Below, one piece after another: positions 22,517-30,512 of a DNA stretch of 64,000 nt. The position numbers and the translations under genes are program-made. The notes beneath the pieces were generated by a model, which was not told the origin of the DNA, did not search any database, and saw nothing but the letters and a program-made list of their open reading frames with translations. This DNA comes from a virus, in the IMG/VR virus record IMGVR_UViG_3300048014_000353, positions 62,001 through 126,000 of that record, one strand, 5' to 3'. The number at the start of each line of letters is the position of its first letter. Position 1 is the first letter of the stretch.

Positions 22517-23629
22517 ATGATGCTCGGCGACAGCACGTTCCTGACGCCGGGGCACGTGGAGGGGGCGGAGGCGTCGGCGCTCCACGCGCCCCCGCCGCCC
22601 CCCGTCCTCACGTCGCTGGATCTCGGCGCGGACGTCGTCCCCTTCGAGGGGGTGGCCGAGATCTGGGGGTCGGTCTCGATCCCCACCCAGCCCGCGATCG
22701 CCGGGCAGGTGAGCGGCGACGGTCTCCTCAGCATCTACCTCTCGTACCTGAAGGCGTTCCTCCAGACGGACGGCAACGCGACGGGGGGATGGAGCGCGAT
22801 CGCGCCCGGTCGCCCCATCGTCAACCGGGTGCGTCCTCACAACCCAAACGACTCCGACGCCGAGCCCGACGGCCTGGGATTCGACACCAAGGACCTCCCG
22901 GCGCTCTACCTGTGGCGCGGCGGGCAGCACGAGAGCACCAAGGTCGAGTACATCGCGGAGGACTGGCAGATCGGCACCGCGATGCTGAAGCTCCTCTGGG
23001 TCTTCCCCCTGGGAGTCATCTCGCACCAGCGCGTGCGGCAGTCGTTCGGCGACGCCGTCGCCAAGGCCATCATCACGGCGATCGAGCTCGGTCGGACGCC
23101 GAGTTGGCAGTGGCCCGGGGACCCCGATCCGCTGGCGCCGGCGTTCGGGTCGTTCGTGCACACGTTCACCAACGTGTTCTCGCTGAACGTCACCGAGTGG
23201 AAGCCGGAGTCGGTGGACATCATCATGACCGCCGACGACAAGAGCTCTCGGCGACTTCGCTACCCGGCGATCGAGGTGACTCTCGAGCTCGTCGAGAACC
23301 GCCAGCGCGACGTGCGGCGCTGGAGCGCCCCGTCCGCGCTTCAGCAGACGTTGACCGGCGGTCGCCCTTCGCTTCCCGCGTGGGCTCCGGGCCAGGTCTA
23401 CGCGTCGAACGACTTCATCCAGGCGACGCCCGTCGGGTCGAGCACGCCGTTCGCCTACAAGGCGTACTCGCTCTCGGGAATGGGCGTCACCGGCAACCAG
23501 TCCCCCGCGTGGCCGACGGTCGTGGGGGCGACGGTCGCCGACGGCGCGAGCCTGACCTGGACGTGCAAGGGCGCGGTGCCGCCGTCGGTCATCAGCCGAG
23601 TGGGCGAGGGGGGCGTGGCCATCCAATGA
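22517..23629 (+). CDS. tail-region structural protein carrying one copy of the GTSG/TWP module
   Basis: 370 residues. Residues ~30-270 are a mixed domain (VSIPTQPAIAG, ALYLWRGGQHEST, GVISHQRVRQSF...) of unknown family, possibly tail-terminator-like. Residues ~289-352 (23382-23574) are one copy of the module repeated across this phage: AWAPGQVY, FAYKAYSLSG, WPTVVGATVADG, WTCKG. The C-terminus is short. The stop overlaps the next ATG. Confidence 0.55.
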   Translation: MMLGDSTFLTPGHVEGAEASALHAPPPPPVLTSLDLGADVVPFEGVAEIWGSVSIPTQPAIAGQVSGDGLLSIYLSYLKAFLQTDGNATGGWSAIAPGRPIVNRVRPHNPNDSDAEPDGLGFDTKDLPALYLWRGGQHESTKVEYIAEDWQIGTAMLKLLWVFPLGVISHQRVRQSFGDAVAKAIITAIELGRTPSWQWPGDPDPLAPAFGSFVHTFTNVFSLNVTEWKPESVDIIMTADDKSSRRLRYPAIEVTLELVENRQRDVRRWSAPSALQQTLTGGRPSLPAWAPGQVYASNDFIQATPVGSSTPFAYKAYSLSGMGVTGNQSPAWPTVVGATVADGASLTWTCKGAVPPSVISRVGEGGVAIQ

Positions 23630-23895
23630 TGCACGAGGAAGCCTCCATCTCCCCGGCCGAGCTCCTGCGCGAGATGCGCGCCTGGTTCCCGCGAATCGAG
23701 CGCGGCGCGGCGGTCGACTTGGTGCTGAAGCACGACGAGCTCGGCTTCACGCTCTCGGCCGCGCGCGCCGACAACGGCCGCCCCGTGCACGCGAAGACCT
23801 TCACCCCCGCGTCGATCGCGGCGTTCCCCCGCCGCCCCTGCGACCACGCACGCGACTTCCTGCGCGAGTGCCTCGTCCGCCGGGGGGCCGCATGA
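23626..23895 (+). CDS. hypothetical protein
   Basis: 89 residues starting at a double ATG (23626) overlapping the previous stop. Helix-strand pattern: ISPAELLREMRAWFPRIERG, LVLKHDELGFTLSAA, HARDFLRECL. No recognised domain. Its own TGA overlaps the ATG of a tiny membrane protein. Confidence 0.55.
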   Translation: MMHEEASISPAELLREMRAWFPRIERGAAVDLVLKHDELGFTLSAARADNGRPVHAKTFTPASIAAFPRRPCDHARDFLRECLVRRGAA

Positions 23896-23993
23896 CGTCC
23901 ATCGATCGGGACCTCGCGCGCTGGACCATGGCGACCATCGCCTTCGGCACCGCGTTCTTCGCGTCGGCCGCGTGGCTCTGGCTCACGCAGTAG
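23892..23993 (+). CDS. 33-aa single-pass membrane protein
   Basis: Starts ATG 23892, overlapping the upstream stop (ATGA), and ends TAG 23991. A basic N-terminus (TSIDRDLARW) precedes one hydrophobic segment of about 18 residues (ATIAFGTAFFASAAWLWL). Tiny coupled membrane proteins occur in many phages; role unknown. The following 157 bases (23994-24150) are non-coding, with a small CTCGCC/GGCGAG hairpin. Confidence 0.5.
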   Translation: MTSIDRDLARWTMATIAFGTAFFASAAWLWLTQ

Positions 23994-24150
23994 CGCGCCC
24001 GCCCGCCGGTCTTTAGGCCGCGCGCCCGCCCGCGCCTTTCTCGCCGCCGTCTCGCCGCGGGCGAGAGGCGCGCCTTTCCACTCACGACCTCAGGAGCAGC
24101 TGCCCGCCGCGCGAACGCGCGCGCGCGTTGGCCGCGGAGACACGACGCCC

Positions 24151-24861
24151 ATGCCGAAGCTTCCCACGCTCGCCGTGTATGCCAACCCGTGGCACGGCCC
24201 GCTCGATCACAACCACCGTGCGTGCTCGGCCGTCCCCTGGGACCCGAGCGACAACCCGCAGCGCGTGCACGTGGGCGCCGCTCACCGCATGGTCGGCTCC
24301 GGCGAGCAGGCAGAGATCTACTTCGAGTACTCCCAGTACGAGGGGACCGACGGCGTCGCGCTGACGCTCCGCAAGGGTCACGAGGGCATCACCCTCCCGG
24401 CGACCCGCTACTTCCTCGAAGCCATCCGCAACGGCTCGCTCTGGCCGGCGGACGAGAAGACCCACAAGCTCGCCTTCGGCAACCTCGCGCACTACCGCCC
24501 CGTCGCGGACCGCGCGAAGGAAGCGCCGGGCCACGCGCTCGCCGGTCATAAGTACCGCACGGGCGAGGACGCCGAGCCCTCGCCGCGCCCCGCCGTGGGT
24601 GAAGGGGGCCTCGGTCCGCAGCACGCGCACCGCCTCCTCTCCAGCGTGAACACCGTGCACGCCGCGGCGCAGGAGGAGCTCCGCCTCGCCCTCGCCGAGA
24701 GCGCCAAGAAGCAGACCGACGAGGTCGAGAAGACGCGCCTCGTGCTCGCCGACGAGCGCGCGAAGCACGACGCGGCCGATGCCGCGCCGGCGCCGACGCG
24801 CATCGCGCTCACGGCCGACGCCCACCCCGATGACACCGCGCACGAAGGAGGTCACCAGTGA
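24151..24861 (+). CDS. hypothetical tail-region protein with coiled-coil end
   Basis: 236 residues. The first ~130 (LAVYANPWHGPLDHNHR, AEIYFEYSQYEG, GITLPATRYFLEAIRNGSLWP) form a mixed domain. Residues ~165-215 are a charged coiled coil (QEELRLALAESAKKQTDEV...). Coupled to the sheath gene by a four-base overlap. May be a small head-tail or sheath-associated protein; no family recognised. Confidence 0.5.
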   Translation: MPKLPTLAVYANPWHGPLDHNHRACSAVPWDPSDNPQRVHVGAAHRMVGSGEQAEIYFEYSQYEGTDGVALTLRKGHEGITLPATRYFLEAIRNGSLWPADEKTHKLAFGNLAHYRPVADRAKEAPGHALAGHKYRTGEDAEPSPRPAVGEGGLGPQHAHRLLSSVNTVHAAAQEELRLALAESAKKQTDEVEKTRLVLADERAKHDAADAAPAPTRIALTADAHPDDTAHEGGHQ

Positions 24862-26558
24862 GCCCCCAATTCGTCATCGCTGGCTTCCCCAGCACCGACT
24901 TCACCCCTGGCGCGTACGGCAAGGTCTCCTACGGGGGCGGCGCCACCAGCGCGGCCAGCATCCCGCTGAAGCTCCTGGTCGTCGGCATGAAGGCCTCGAA
25001 CACGAGCGGCACCTCCGTGCAGGACTCGGAAGTCGACCAGGTCTTCACCGTCTCGCAGGCCGACACCCTCTACGGCATGGGCGGGCAGATCACCCGCGCC
25101 TGCCAGGCCGCGCTCCAGACCCAGGGCGTCAGCGTCTACGGCGCCCCGTGCGCCGTCCCCGCGAGCCCGACCCAGGCCTCGATCCAGTTCTCCATCGTTG
25201 CCGCGCAGACCATCGCCGGCACGCTGACCGTGCGCCTTGGCGGCCTGTCGGTGCAGTGCGGCGTCGGCTCATCGGACACGGCGACCACCATCGCGACGAA
25301 CCTCGCGGCCGCCATCAACTCGGTCCTCCGAATGCCGTTCACGGCCACGTCGTCGGCCGGCATCGTCACCGCGACCTGCATCACGCCCGGCGCCGACGGC
25401 AACGCCTACTTGGGCGCGGTGGACGTCACGCAGTGCGCGGGCGTCACCTGCTCGATGACCGGCACGGTCCGCGCGAACACGACCGCGTACCTCCTCAACG
25501 CGCTCGTCTCGCCGGCCACGGCCAACGGGTACTACTACCAGGTCACGACCGCAGGCACGACCGGCGCAACCGTCCCCACGTTCCCGACGACGATCGGCAC
25601 GACGGTCAGCGACGGGTCTGCCGTCCTCACGTGCGTCGGCAAGGTCCTCACCGGAGGCATCGTGACGGCGTTCGGCGGCGCGGGCGTCGAGAGCGTCGCG
25701 AACGTCCTGGCCGTCATCCAGAACCAGCAGTTCGACCGCATCGCGCTCTGCCAGAACGACGCGACGAACCTGGGGCTCTGGCACACGCAGGTCGATGCGC
25801 AGGCCGGCCCGCTCTCCATCATCCTGCAGCACGTCGTGTGCGCGACCAACGGCACGCTGGCGACGGCGACCTCCCTCGCGCAGACCACGCTCAACGACCA
25901 GCGCTTTCAGGTCATGTGGTACCTGAACGGTGAGACGCACTACTCCGAGATGGCGGCGACCTTTGCCGCGATCCGGACGTCGTACGAGCAGACCGATCCG
26001 GACCACGCGTACGACAACATGGTCCTGCCGGGCGTCGCCCCGCAGTCCCAGCGTCCCGACTGGCCCATCCACGCGACGCTCGTGTCGGCGCTCAACAACG
26101 GCGTCACCCCCATCGGCACGACCCCGTCGAGCCAGGCGTACGTCGTCCGCAGCATCACGAGCCACTCGCTCAACGGCACGACGCCCGACTACTCGTGCCT
26201 CGACACGTCCGAGTCCGTGGTCGCCGACTACTGCCTGGTCTCGCTGCTCCTCTACTGGACCAACGTGTTCCTGCCGAGCAACCCGCGCTGCGGCCCGGAC
26301 CTTCCGGCCAACCAGCCGGCGTACCCGTCGGGGGTCGGCTACCCGACGCTCTGGAGCAAGGTCGCGACGGCCGTGCTCATCGACTTCGAGAACGGCAGCG
26401 TGGGTGGCGCGACCATCCCGCCCATTCTCTACAACGTCGAGGCGAACCCGGTCGTGTCCTCCTGGGACCCGGTGGCTCAGCGCATCATGAGCGCGGTCAC
26501 CGTGCATCCGATGCCGAATCAGCATCAAATCGGAGTATCGGTGAGCCAAAGCCCTTGA
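24858..26558 (+). CDS. contractile tail sheath protein (Mu gpL-like)
   Basis: 566 residues. N-terminal 'FVIAGFPSTDFTPGAYGKVSYG', the middle FGGAGVESVANVLAVIQNQQFDRIALCQND and LGLWHTQVD, and the C-terminal domain (ATAVLIDFENGSVGG, IMSAVTVHPMPN) follow the Mu-type sheath layout. A copy of the phage's repeated module (NTTAYLLNALVSP..., YYYQVTTAGTTGA, FPTTIGTTVSDG, ~residues 206-263) is inserted in an outer domain, so it should be displayed along the tail. The length is a little above the family norm for that reason. Confidence 0.85.
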   Translation: MSPQFVIAGFPSTDFTPGAYGKVSYGGGATSAASIPLKLLVVGMKASNTSGTSVQDSEVDQVFTVSQADTLYGMGGQITRACQAALQTQGVSVYGAPCAVPASPTQASIQFSIVAAQTIAGTLTVRLGGLSVQCGVGSSDTATTIATNLAAAINSVLRMPFTATSSAGIVTATCITPGADGNAYLGAVDVTQCAGVTCSMTGTVRANTTAYLLNALVSPATANGYYYQVTTAGTTGATVPTFPTTIGTTVSDGSAVLTCVGKVLTGGIVTAFGGAGVESVANVLAVIQNQQFDRIALCQNDATNLGLWHTQVDAQAGPLSIILQHVVCATNGTLATATSLAQTTLNDQRFQVMWYLNGETHYSEMAATFAAIRTSYEQTDPDHAYDNMVLPGVAPQSQRPDWPIHATLVSALNNGVTPIGTTPSSQAYVVRSITSHSLNGTTPDYSCLDTSESVVADYCLVSLLLYWTNVFLPSNPRCGPDLPANQPAYPSGVGYPTLWSKVATAVLIDFENGSVGGATIPPILYNVEANPVVSSWDPVAQRIMSAVTVHPMPNQHQIGVSVSQSP

Positions 26559-26572
26559 GTTACGAGTAGTTA

Positions 26573-26590
26573 GCGCCGCCTCGGCGGCGC
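26573..26590. terminator. hairpin after the sheath gene
   Basis: GCGCCGCC (26573-26580), TC, GGCGGCGC (26583-26590): a perfect 8-bp stem 14 bases after the sheath stop, followed by TCCTCGCTTTCC. A weak terminator or 3'-end protector between sheath and tube genes. No gene in 26,591-26,724. Confidence 0.4.
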
Positions 26591-26724
26591 TCCTCGCTTT
26601 CCCAATCGCGCGGTCCTGAGCCCCTTGCGTCGCCGTCTACGGCGCGAGGGCGCTCGGGGGTGCGCGCCCACGTCTCCGTCTCTCAGCCCGCGCAGCTCTC
26701 GCGCGTCGGCTTCCGCGAGGAACC

Positions 26725-27099
26725 ATGGCGAACATCAAGGTCAAAGCCGCATCGATCTTCATCAACAGCAAGAAGGCCGGCACGCTCGAGGGAACGGACT
26801 ACGAGTACAACTCGGGCGACGAGCCGGTGTTCGGCGACCCGGGCTACGTGACGTCGTCCGACGGCGCCATCACGACGCGCGTGACCGCGACCGGCTTCAA
26901 CCCCGTCCCCGGAAGCGGACTTCTGCTCTTCCAGGCGATGAACAACAAGCAGGACGTGGACGTGTCGCTCTTCCCCATCGACGGGGGTGTGCACACGATC
27001 ACCATGCGGCCGCTGACGGGCAAGGCGCAGTCGAGTCACAAGACCGGCATGCAGTCGAGCAATTACACGTTCATCGGGGGCCAGCCGAAAATTTCTTAG
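26725..27099 (+). CDS. tail tube protein A (Mu gpM-like)
   Basis: 124 residues. Starts MANIKVKAASIFIN and continues KKAGTLEGTDYEYNSGDEPV, TTRVTATGFNPVPGSG, DVDVSLFPIDGGVHTITMR, SSHKTGMQSSNYTF. It is clearly homologous to the protein at 27983 over its whole length. The size fits a Mu-type tube protein. Its TAG stop overlaps the stop of the convergent endonuclease gene. Confidence 0.75.
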   Translation: MANIKVKAASIFINSKKAGTLEGTDYEYNSGDEPVFGDPGYVTSSDGAITTRVTATGFNPVPGSGLLLFQAMNNKQDVDVSLFPIDGGVHTITMRPLTGKAQSSHKTGMQSSNYTFIGGQPKIS

Positions 27100-27926
27100 T
27101 GACTCGAAAGCTTGGCGCCACGGTATCGGCTGCCACCGGGTGGAAGTATCGGCGTTGTGATCGCTTCTTCCGGCGTCATTCCGCGAAAAAGGCGGTTGCG
27201 GAGCACGTTGGTCGTGGTACCAAGATGCTTCGCCCATTCGGCGAGAGTCATCAACTCGCCGTTGACGTCGATCTTGCCGAGCTTCCGTCTCACCGGAATC
27301 GTCACGGCATCTTCCTCTGACCAGCCGGTTCGCAGACGTGCCGACACGGTGATGCGGTCTGTAACGAGTTCATCCGCCCATCCGGCGAGATGTCTCCGCT
27401 CACTGTTGACCGTAACGAATCGGTTGTTCGAGCGATTGCGACCCTGCTGCTTCGGGCTGGCCCAGCAGCAATTCGTTTGAAGGATGCCGCGCGATACGCA
27501 GTCGTCGCAGTGGCCGCACGCGTAATTGCCGTCATTGTCGATTCGCTCCAGCCAGAGTCCTGGATGCGGCTTGATGCCGATATCGAAAGCGAAGTTCTCA
27601 TAGCCCCACGGCCGTTGCCATCTTGCGCAGACGGAGATGCCTCGAGCCCCATACCGTTTGTAGAACGGATGCTCCGGCCGGAAGCAGCGGTCGAGCATTG
27701 CTTCCCACGCTTTGTGGGTCGCCCTCCGAAGCGGGTCGAGCTTCTCCACTCCGCGGTCTGGCAAAGGAGTCGTGTCGCACCAGTAGCAGGCGACCGGAAT
27801 CGGTGCGCCACCAGGCGTGCAGAAGACCAGAAGCTCGCGGCCACAATCGCAGCGTGCCAGCCGTGTGTTGCGAATCGAGGAACCGGTCAGGATTTGGAGC
27901 ATGGGGCCGACGGGCGTAAAGGCCAT
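27096..27926 (-). CDS. HNH homing endonuclease-like protein
   Basis: 276 residues on the opposite strand, filling the gap between two tube genes. C26/C28 and C47/C50 suggest an N-terminal zinc ribbon. Residues ~72-165 follow the phage HNH pattern: AWEAMLDRCFRP, YKRYGARGISVC, LERIDNDGNY (126-135), CCWASPKQQGRN. Two C-terminal repeats (near 176-211 and 222-260) share a WA..L....I..R...GW..E.A...P pattern like NUMOD DNA-binding modules. Codons are less GC-rich than in neighbours. Such genes insert beside conserved target genes. Confidence 0.8.
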   Translation of the reverse strand: MAFTPVGPMLQILTGSSIRNTRLARCDCGRELLVFCTPGGAPIPVACYWCDTTPLPDRGVEKLDPLRRATHKAWEAMLDRCFRPEHPFYKRYGARGISVCARWQRPWGYENFAFDIGIKPHPGLWLERIDNDGNYACGHCDDCVSRGILQTNCCWASPKQQGRNRSNNRFVTVNSERRHLAGWADELVTDRITVSARLRTGWSEEDAVTIPVRRKLGKIDVNGELMTLAEWAKHLGTTTNVLRNRLFRGMTPEEAITTPILPPGGSRYRGAKLSSH

Positions 27927-27982
27927 CGGTCCACTCTGGCAGAGCGGTCGAGTACCGCAATCGGTAAACGGAAGGAGCGGCC

Positions 27983-28408
27983 ATGGCGAACGTCAAGGTC
28001 AAGGCCGCCTCCATCTTCCTGAACGGGAAGAAGGTCGGCAACCTGCAAGGCACCGAGTACGTCGTCGAGAGCGGCGACGAGCCCGTCCTCGACTGGTCCG
28101 GCTGGGCCGGCACCACCGACGGCGTCACGACCACGCGCGTGACCGCCTCGGGGTTCAACCCCGTGCCCGGCGGCGACGTGGACATCTTCGCGCAGATCCT
28201 CGCGCACTCCGACATCGACGTCGCGATCTTCCCGATCGACGGCGGCATTCACGTCGTGACGATGCGCGCCCTCAACGGCACGGCGTCGTCCAATCACAAA
28301 TCCGGCTCCCAGGCCTCCAAGTACGTGCTGGTCGGCGGCGCTCCCAAAGTGCTCGGCCGCCGCAACTCGGCGGGCGCGAGCAACGGCATCTCCAGCAACG
28401 GCTCCTGA
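27983..28408 (+). CDS. tail tube protein B (Mu gpM-like)
   Basis: 141 residues. Begins MANVKVKAASIFLNGKKVG; shares ESGDEPV, TTRVTASGFNPVPGG, DIDVAIFPIDGGIHVVTMRALNG and SNHKSG with tube protein A. It is extended by an Arg/Ser/Asn-rich tail of ~17 residues. AAGGAG precedes ATG 27983. Either A or B could be the main tube protein; the other may be a minor ring, tip or terminator protein. Confidence 0.75.
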   Translation: MANVKVKAASIFLNGKKVGNLQGTEYVVESGDEPVLDWSGWAGTTDGVTTTRVTASGFNPVPGGDVDIFAQILAHSDIDVAIFPIDGGIHVVTMRALNGTASSNHKSGSQASKYVLVGGAPKVLGRRNSAGASNGISSNGS

Positions 28409-28435
28409 CGCTTCCCCTCCCGCGATAGGACACGG

Positions 28436-29172
28436 ATGAAGTTCGCCATCGCCCTTCAGGGCAAACGGGCGGAGCGCAAGCTCTCGTTCCCCGTGCCGTC
28501 GAACGACGGCACGATGAAGCCACTTGCGTGCGTGTGCGTCCCGCTCACGTCCACGGAGGAATCCGAAGCGCTCGAGTACGCGATGGCGTTCTCGCGGCGC
28601 AAGGGGGTCGAGGCGCCCAAGGTCACCGACCCGCTCTACGACCTCGGGTACATGGCGAAGATCGTGTCGATCGCCGTGCGGGATCCGGACGCCGGCGTCC
28701 CGGGCGAGCGGCCGCCGACCTTCTCGGACGTCGAGGAGGTCCACTCGCTCACGCGCGAGACGGTGACCTACCTCTACACCATCGTGTCCGCGTGGTGCGA
28801 CGAGTGCTCGCCGCTCCGCCGCACCCTTTCCGACAGCGCGATCTACGCAGGAATGCGTGCGCTGGCGAGCGAAGGGGATGACGGTGCGCGTTTTTTCGAT
28901 GGGTTGGGGCCCGCTTTGCAGCGCAACTTCATGCGTATTTTGGCGCGCCAGCTTCTCAGCTTTCTCGAGCCCAAATCGCCGCCTGGCACGCCGCCAGCGA
29001 GCTCGGACACGAAGAGCCCCGCTACGTCGTCGCCCTCACGGCCGCCCAATACAGCGCGTTCAAAGAGCGTGCGTCGGGTGACGCCGAAGGCGACGCGCAA
29101 AAGCTGAAGGACGCGATCGCCGCCCGCGACGCTGACAACGAGATCCCTCTCGACCGAAGACCCAAACCATGA
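28436..29172 (+). CDS. tail assembly chaperone with -1 frameshift product
   Basis: The zero frame (28436-29107) encodes 223 residues: MKFAIALQGKRAERKLSFPV..., LTSTEESEALEYAMAF, a tail-chaperone-like helical domain. After the slippery T TTT TTC at 28891-28897 its last part becomes basic, Ser/Pro-rich and unnatural (SSPSRPPNTARSKS). The -1 frame instead reads a well-formed helical sequence (LSRAQIAAWHAASELGHEEPRYV, YSAFKERASGD). Its TGA at 29170-29172 overlaps the next ATG (29169). The shifted product would be 245 residues. This matches the lambda G/GT type of chaperone, which sets tail assembly on the tape measure. Confidence 0.7.
28891..28897 (+). promoter_or_regulatory. -1 ribosomal slippery heptamer T TTT TTC
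   Basis: The zero-frame codons are CGT TTT TTC (28889-28897), giving the classical slippery phase T-TTT-TTC. It lies in the tail chaperone gene, where -1 shifts are common. A run of six T in this GC-rich genome is striking. The new frame stays open for 91 codons and ends in ATGA coupling with the next gene. Confidence 0.7.
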
Positions 29173-29813
29173 GCGCATTCACCAAGGTCACCGTCCGCAA
29201 GCCGGCCCGGACCCTCGTGATCCCGGTGACGATGTTCGCCGACGATTGGTACGGCAGGCCCACAGCGTCGATCGCTGTGGGCCTTCGTCTTTTGTCCGAG
29301 CACGATCTGGAGGTCGCGACCGCCTGCGCCCACCGCTTCGTCGCGGACATGCAGGATCCGGAGCGGCCGGAGAACCGGCTCTACGAGGAGGTCTTCGGTG
29401 CGCGCCTCGCCGCCGAGGCGGTCGCCCGCGCCATCTGCGACCCGAACGACGTGTCGATGAGCCACTCGGTGTTCCCCGCGAGCGAGGACACCATCCCGAC
29501 CGCGCTCACGCCGAAAGGCATCGAGCACGTGTGGGCCGCCCTCGAGCGGATGCACATCGAGCTCAACCCCGCGCTCCTGCCCATCCGGGACCCGGGCGTG
29601 CGGCTGCTGCGCGCGCACCTGCGCGCCGGCTCGCTGGATCGATTGGGAGAGGCGGGACTCGGCATCCGCAAGCTCCTCACCGTCGTGCTCGAGAAGTTCG
29701 TCGAAGCGGCCCCCACGGTCACCGCGGCGGACGTGGACGACGAGGACGCGGAAGACAGCGGAGAGCCGCTCTCGACCTACGCCGTGACGCTGCATGCAGG
29801 AGTGGCTCAGTGA
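29169..29813 (+). CDS. tail-region protein, unknown
   Basis: 214 residues: KVTVRKPARTLVIPVTMFADDWYG, a helical middle (DLEVATACAHRFVADMQDP, ARLAAEAVARAIC) and a C-terminal acidic part. No recognised family. It lies between the frameshifted chaperone and tape measure, the usual place for further assembly chaperones. Coupled at both ends by four-base overlaps. Confidence 0.55.
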   Translation: MSAFTKVTVRKPARTLVIPVTMFADDWYGRPTASIAVGLRLLSEHDLEVATACAHRFVADMQDPERPENRLYEEVFGARLAAEAVARAICDPNDVSMSHSVFPASEDTIPTALTPKGIEHVWAALERMHIELNPALLPIRDPGVRLLRAHLRAGSLDRLGEAGLGIRKLLTVVLEKFVEAAPTVTAADVDDEDAEDSGEPLSTYAVTLHAGVAQ

Positions 29814-30004
29814 GCGACGCGAACGACTACGAAGAGCGCTTCCCGTACGGCCTGTATTCGCGGCCGGCGGCGCACGTGGCGGACCGCGCGCCGTTGGATA
29901 GGGAGGCCTTCGACCTCTGGCGCCAGGTGGCCGAGAACGGAGGGCTCGTGCTCTACACGCTCGCTGACGGCGAGGTCGTCGTCTACGCGCAGGAGAGCCG
30001 ATGA
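29810..30004 (+). CDS. hypothetical 64-aa protein
   Basis: GTG 29810 overlaps the previous stop and has AGGAG upstream. FPYGLYSRPAAH near the start recurs as FPYGLYARAS in the gp45-like protein at 35098. A helix follows (DREAFDLWRQVAENG), then a beta hairpin (LVLYTLADGEVVVYAQ). Function unknown. Confidence 0.5.
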   Translation: MSDANDYEERFPYGLYSRPAAHVADRAPLDREAFDLWRQVAENGGLVLYTLADGEVVVYAQESR

Positions 30005-30129
30005 GCCGCGCACGCAAGGCGTGGCGCTGGCTGGCGCTCTGGGTGCTCGGCCCCGCGTGCCTTCGGCAGCGGGAGCGCTGGGCCCCGAGTCTGCACCGTA
30101 CGCTGTACGCGGGGCGTGACCGCGCGTGA
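30001..30129 (+). CDS. 42-aa small basic protein, possibly membrane-associated
   Basis: ATG 30001 overlaps the preceding stop and TGA 30127 overlaps the next GTG. The sequence starts MSRARKAWRWLALWVLGPACL, a short Trp-rich hydrophobic helix between basic ends, then a basic tail. Too short for a full transmembrane certainty. Supported mainly by the double overlap. Confidence 0.45.
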   Translation: MSRARKAWRWLALWVLGPACLRQRERWAPSLHRTLYAGRDRA

Positions 30130-30512
30130 GTACGACCGCTCGCATCTTGGTGGCGGGCGTCCCCTCCGGCGGCAAGACGACCTTCGCGCGGAAGCTCGCG
30201 GCGCTCTCCCACGTACCCGTGCGCGCGACCGACGACCTCATCGATCTGGGATGGTCGGAGGCCAGTGAGCGCGTCGCGCAGTGGATGACCGAGCCGGGGC
30301 CGTGGATCATCGAAGGCGTCGCCGTCGGGCGCGCGCTTCGCAAGTGGTTCAGTGCCCACCCGACCGGGCGCCCCGCCGACCGCGTGTTCTGGCTGGGGCG
30401 TCCCCACGAGAAGCTGACCGATGGCCAGTGCCGAATGGCACGCGGTTGCGAAACCGTTTTCAAGGAATGCACGCCGGAGCTCCTCGTGCGGGGGGTGCCG
30501 ATCCTCTACTAA
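30126..30512 (+). CDS. P-loop nucleotide kinase-like protein
   Basis: 128 residues from a GTG overlapping the upstream stop. Walker A GVPSGGKT (11-18) follows strand ARILVA. ATDDLIDLGW (34-43) resembles the substrate-side Asp motif of adenylate/shikimate-type kinases. WIIEGV and RVFWLGRP are later core strands, with an Arg-rich lid (QCRMARGCE). Small P-loop kinases of this type are met in phages; the substrate is not predictable. It is oddly placed just before the tape measure. Confidence 0.7.
   Translation: MSTTARILVAGVPSGGKTTFARKLAALSHVPVRATDDLIDLGWSEASERVAQWMTEPGPWIIEGVAVGRALRKWFSAHPTGRPADRVFWLGRPHEKLTDGQCRMARGCETVFKECTPELLVRGVPILY

Noticed and set aside
27927-27982. tRNA-like D-arm sequence (GGCAGAGCGGTCGAG) before tube gene B
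   Set aside because: Only about 56 bases are available before the start codon, with no anticodon arm, T-arm or acceptor pairing. At most a remnant or coincidence.
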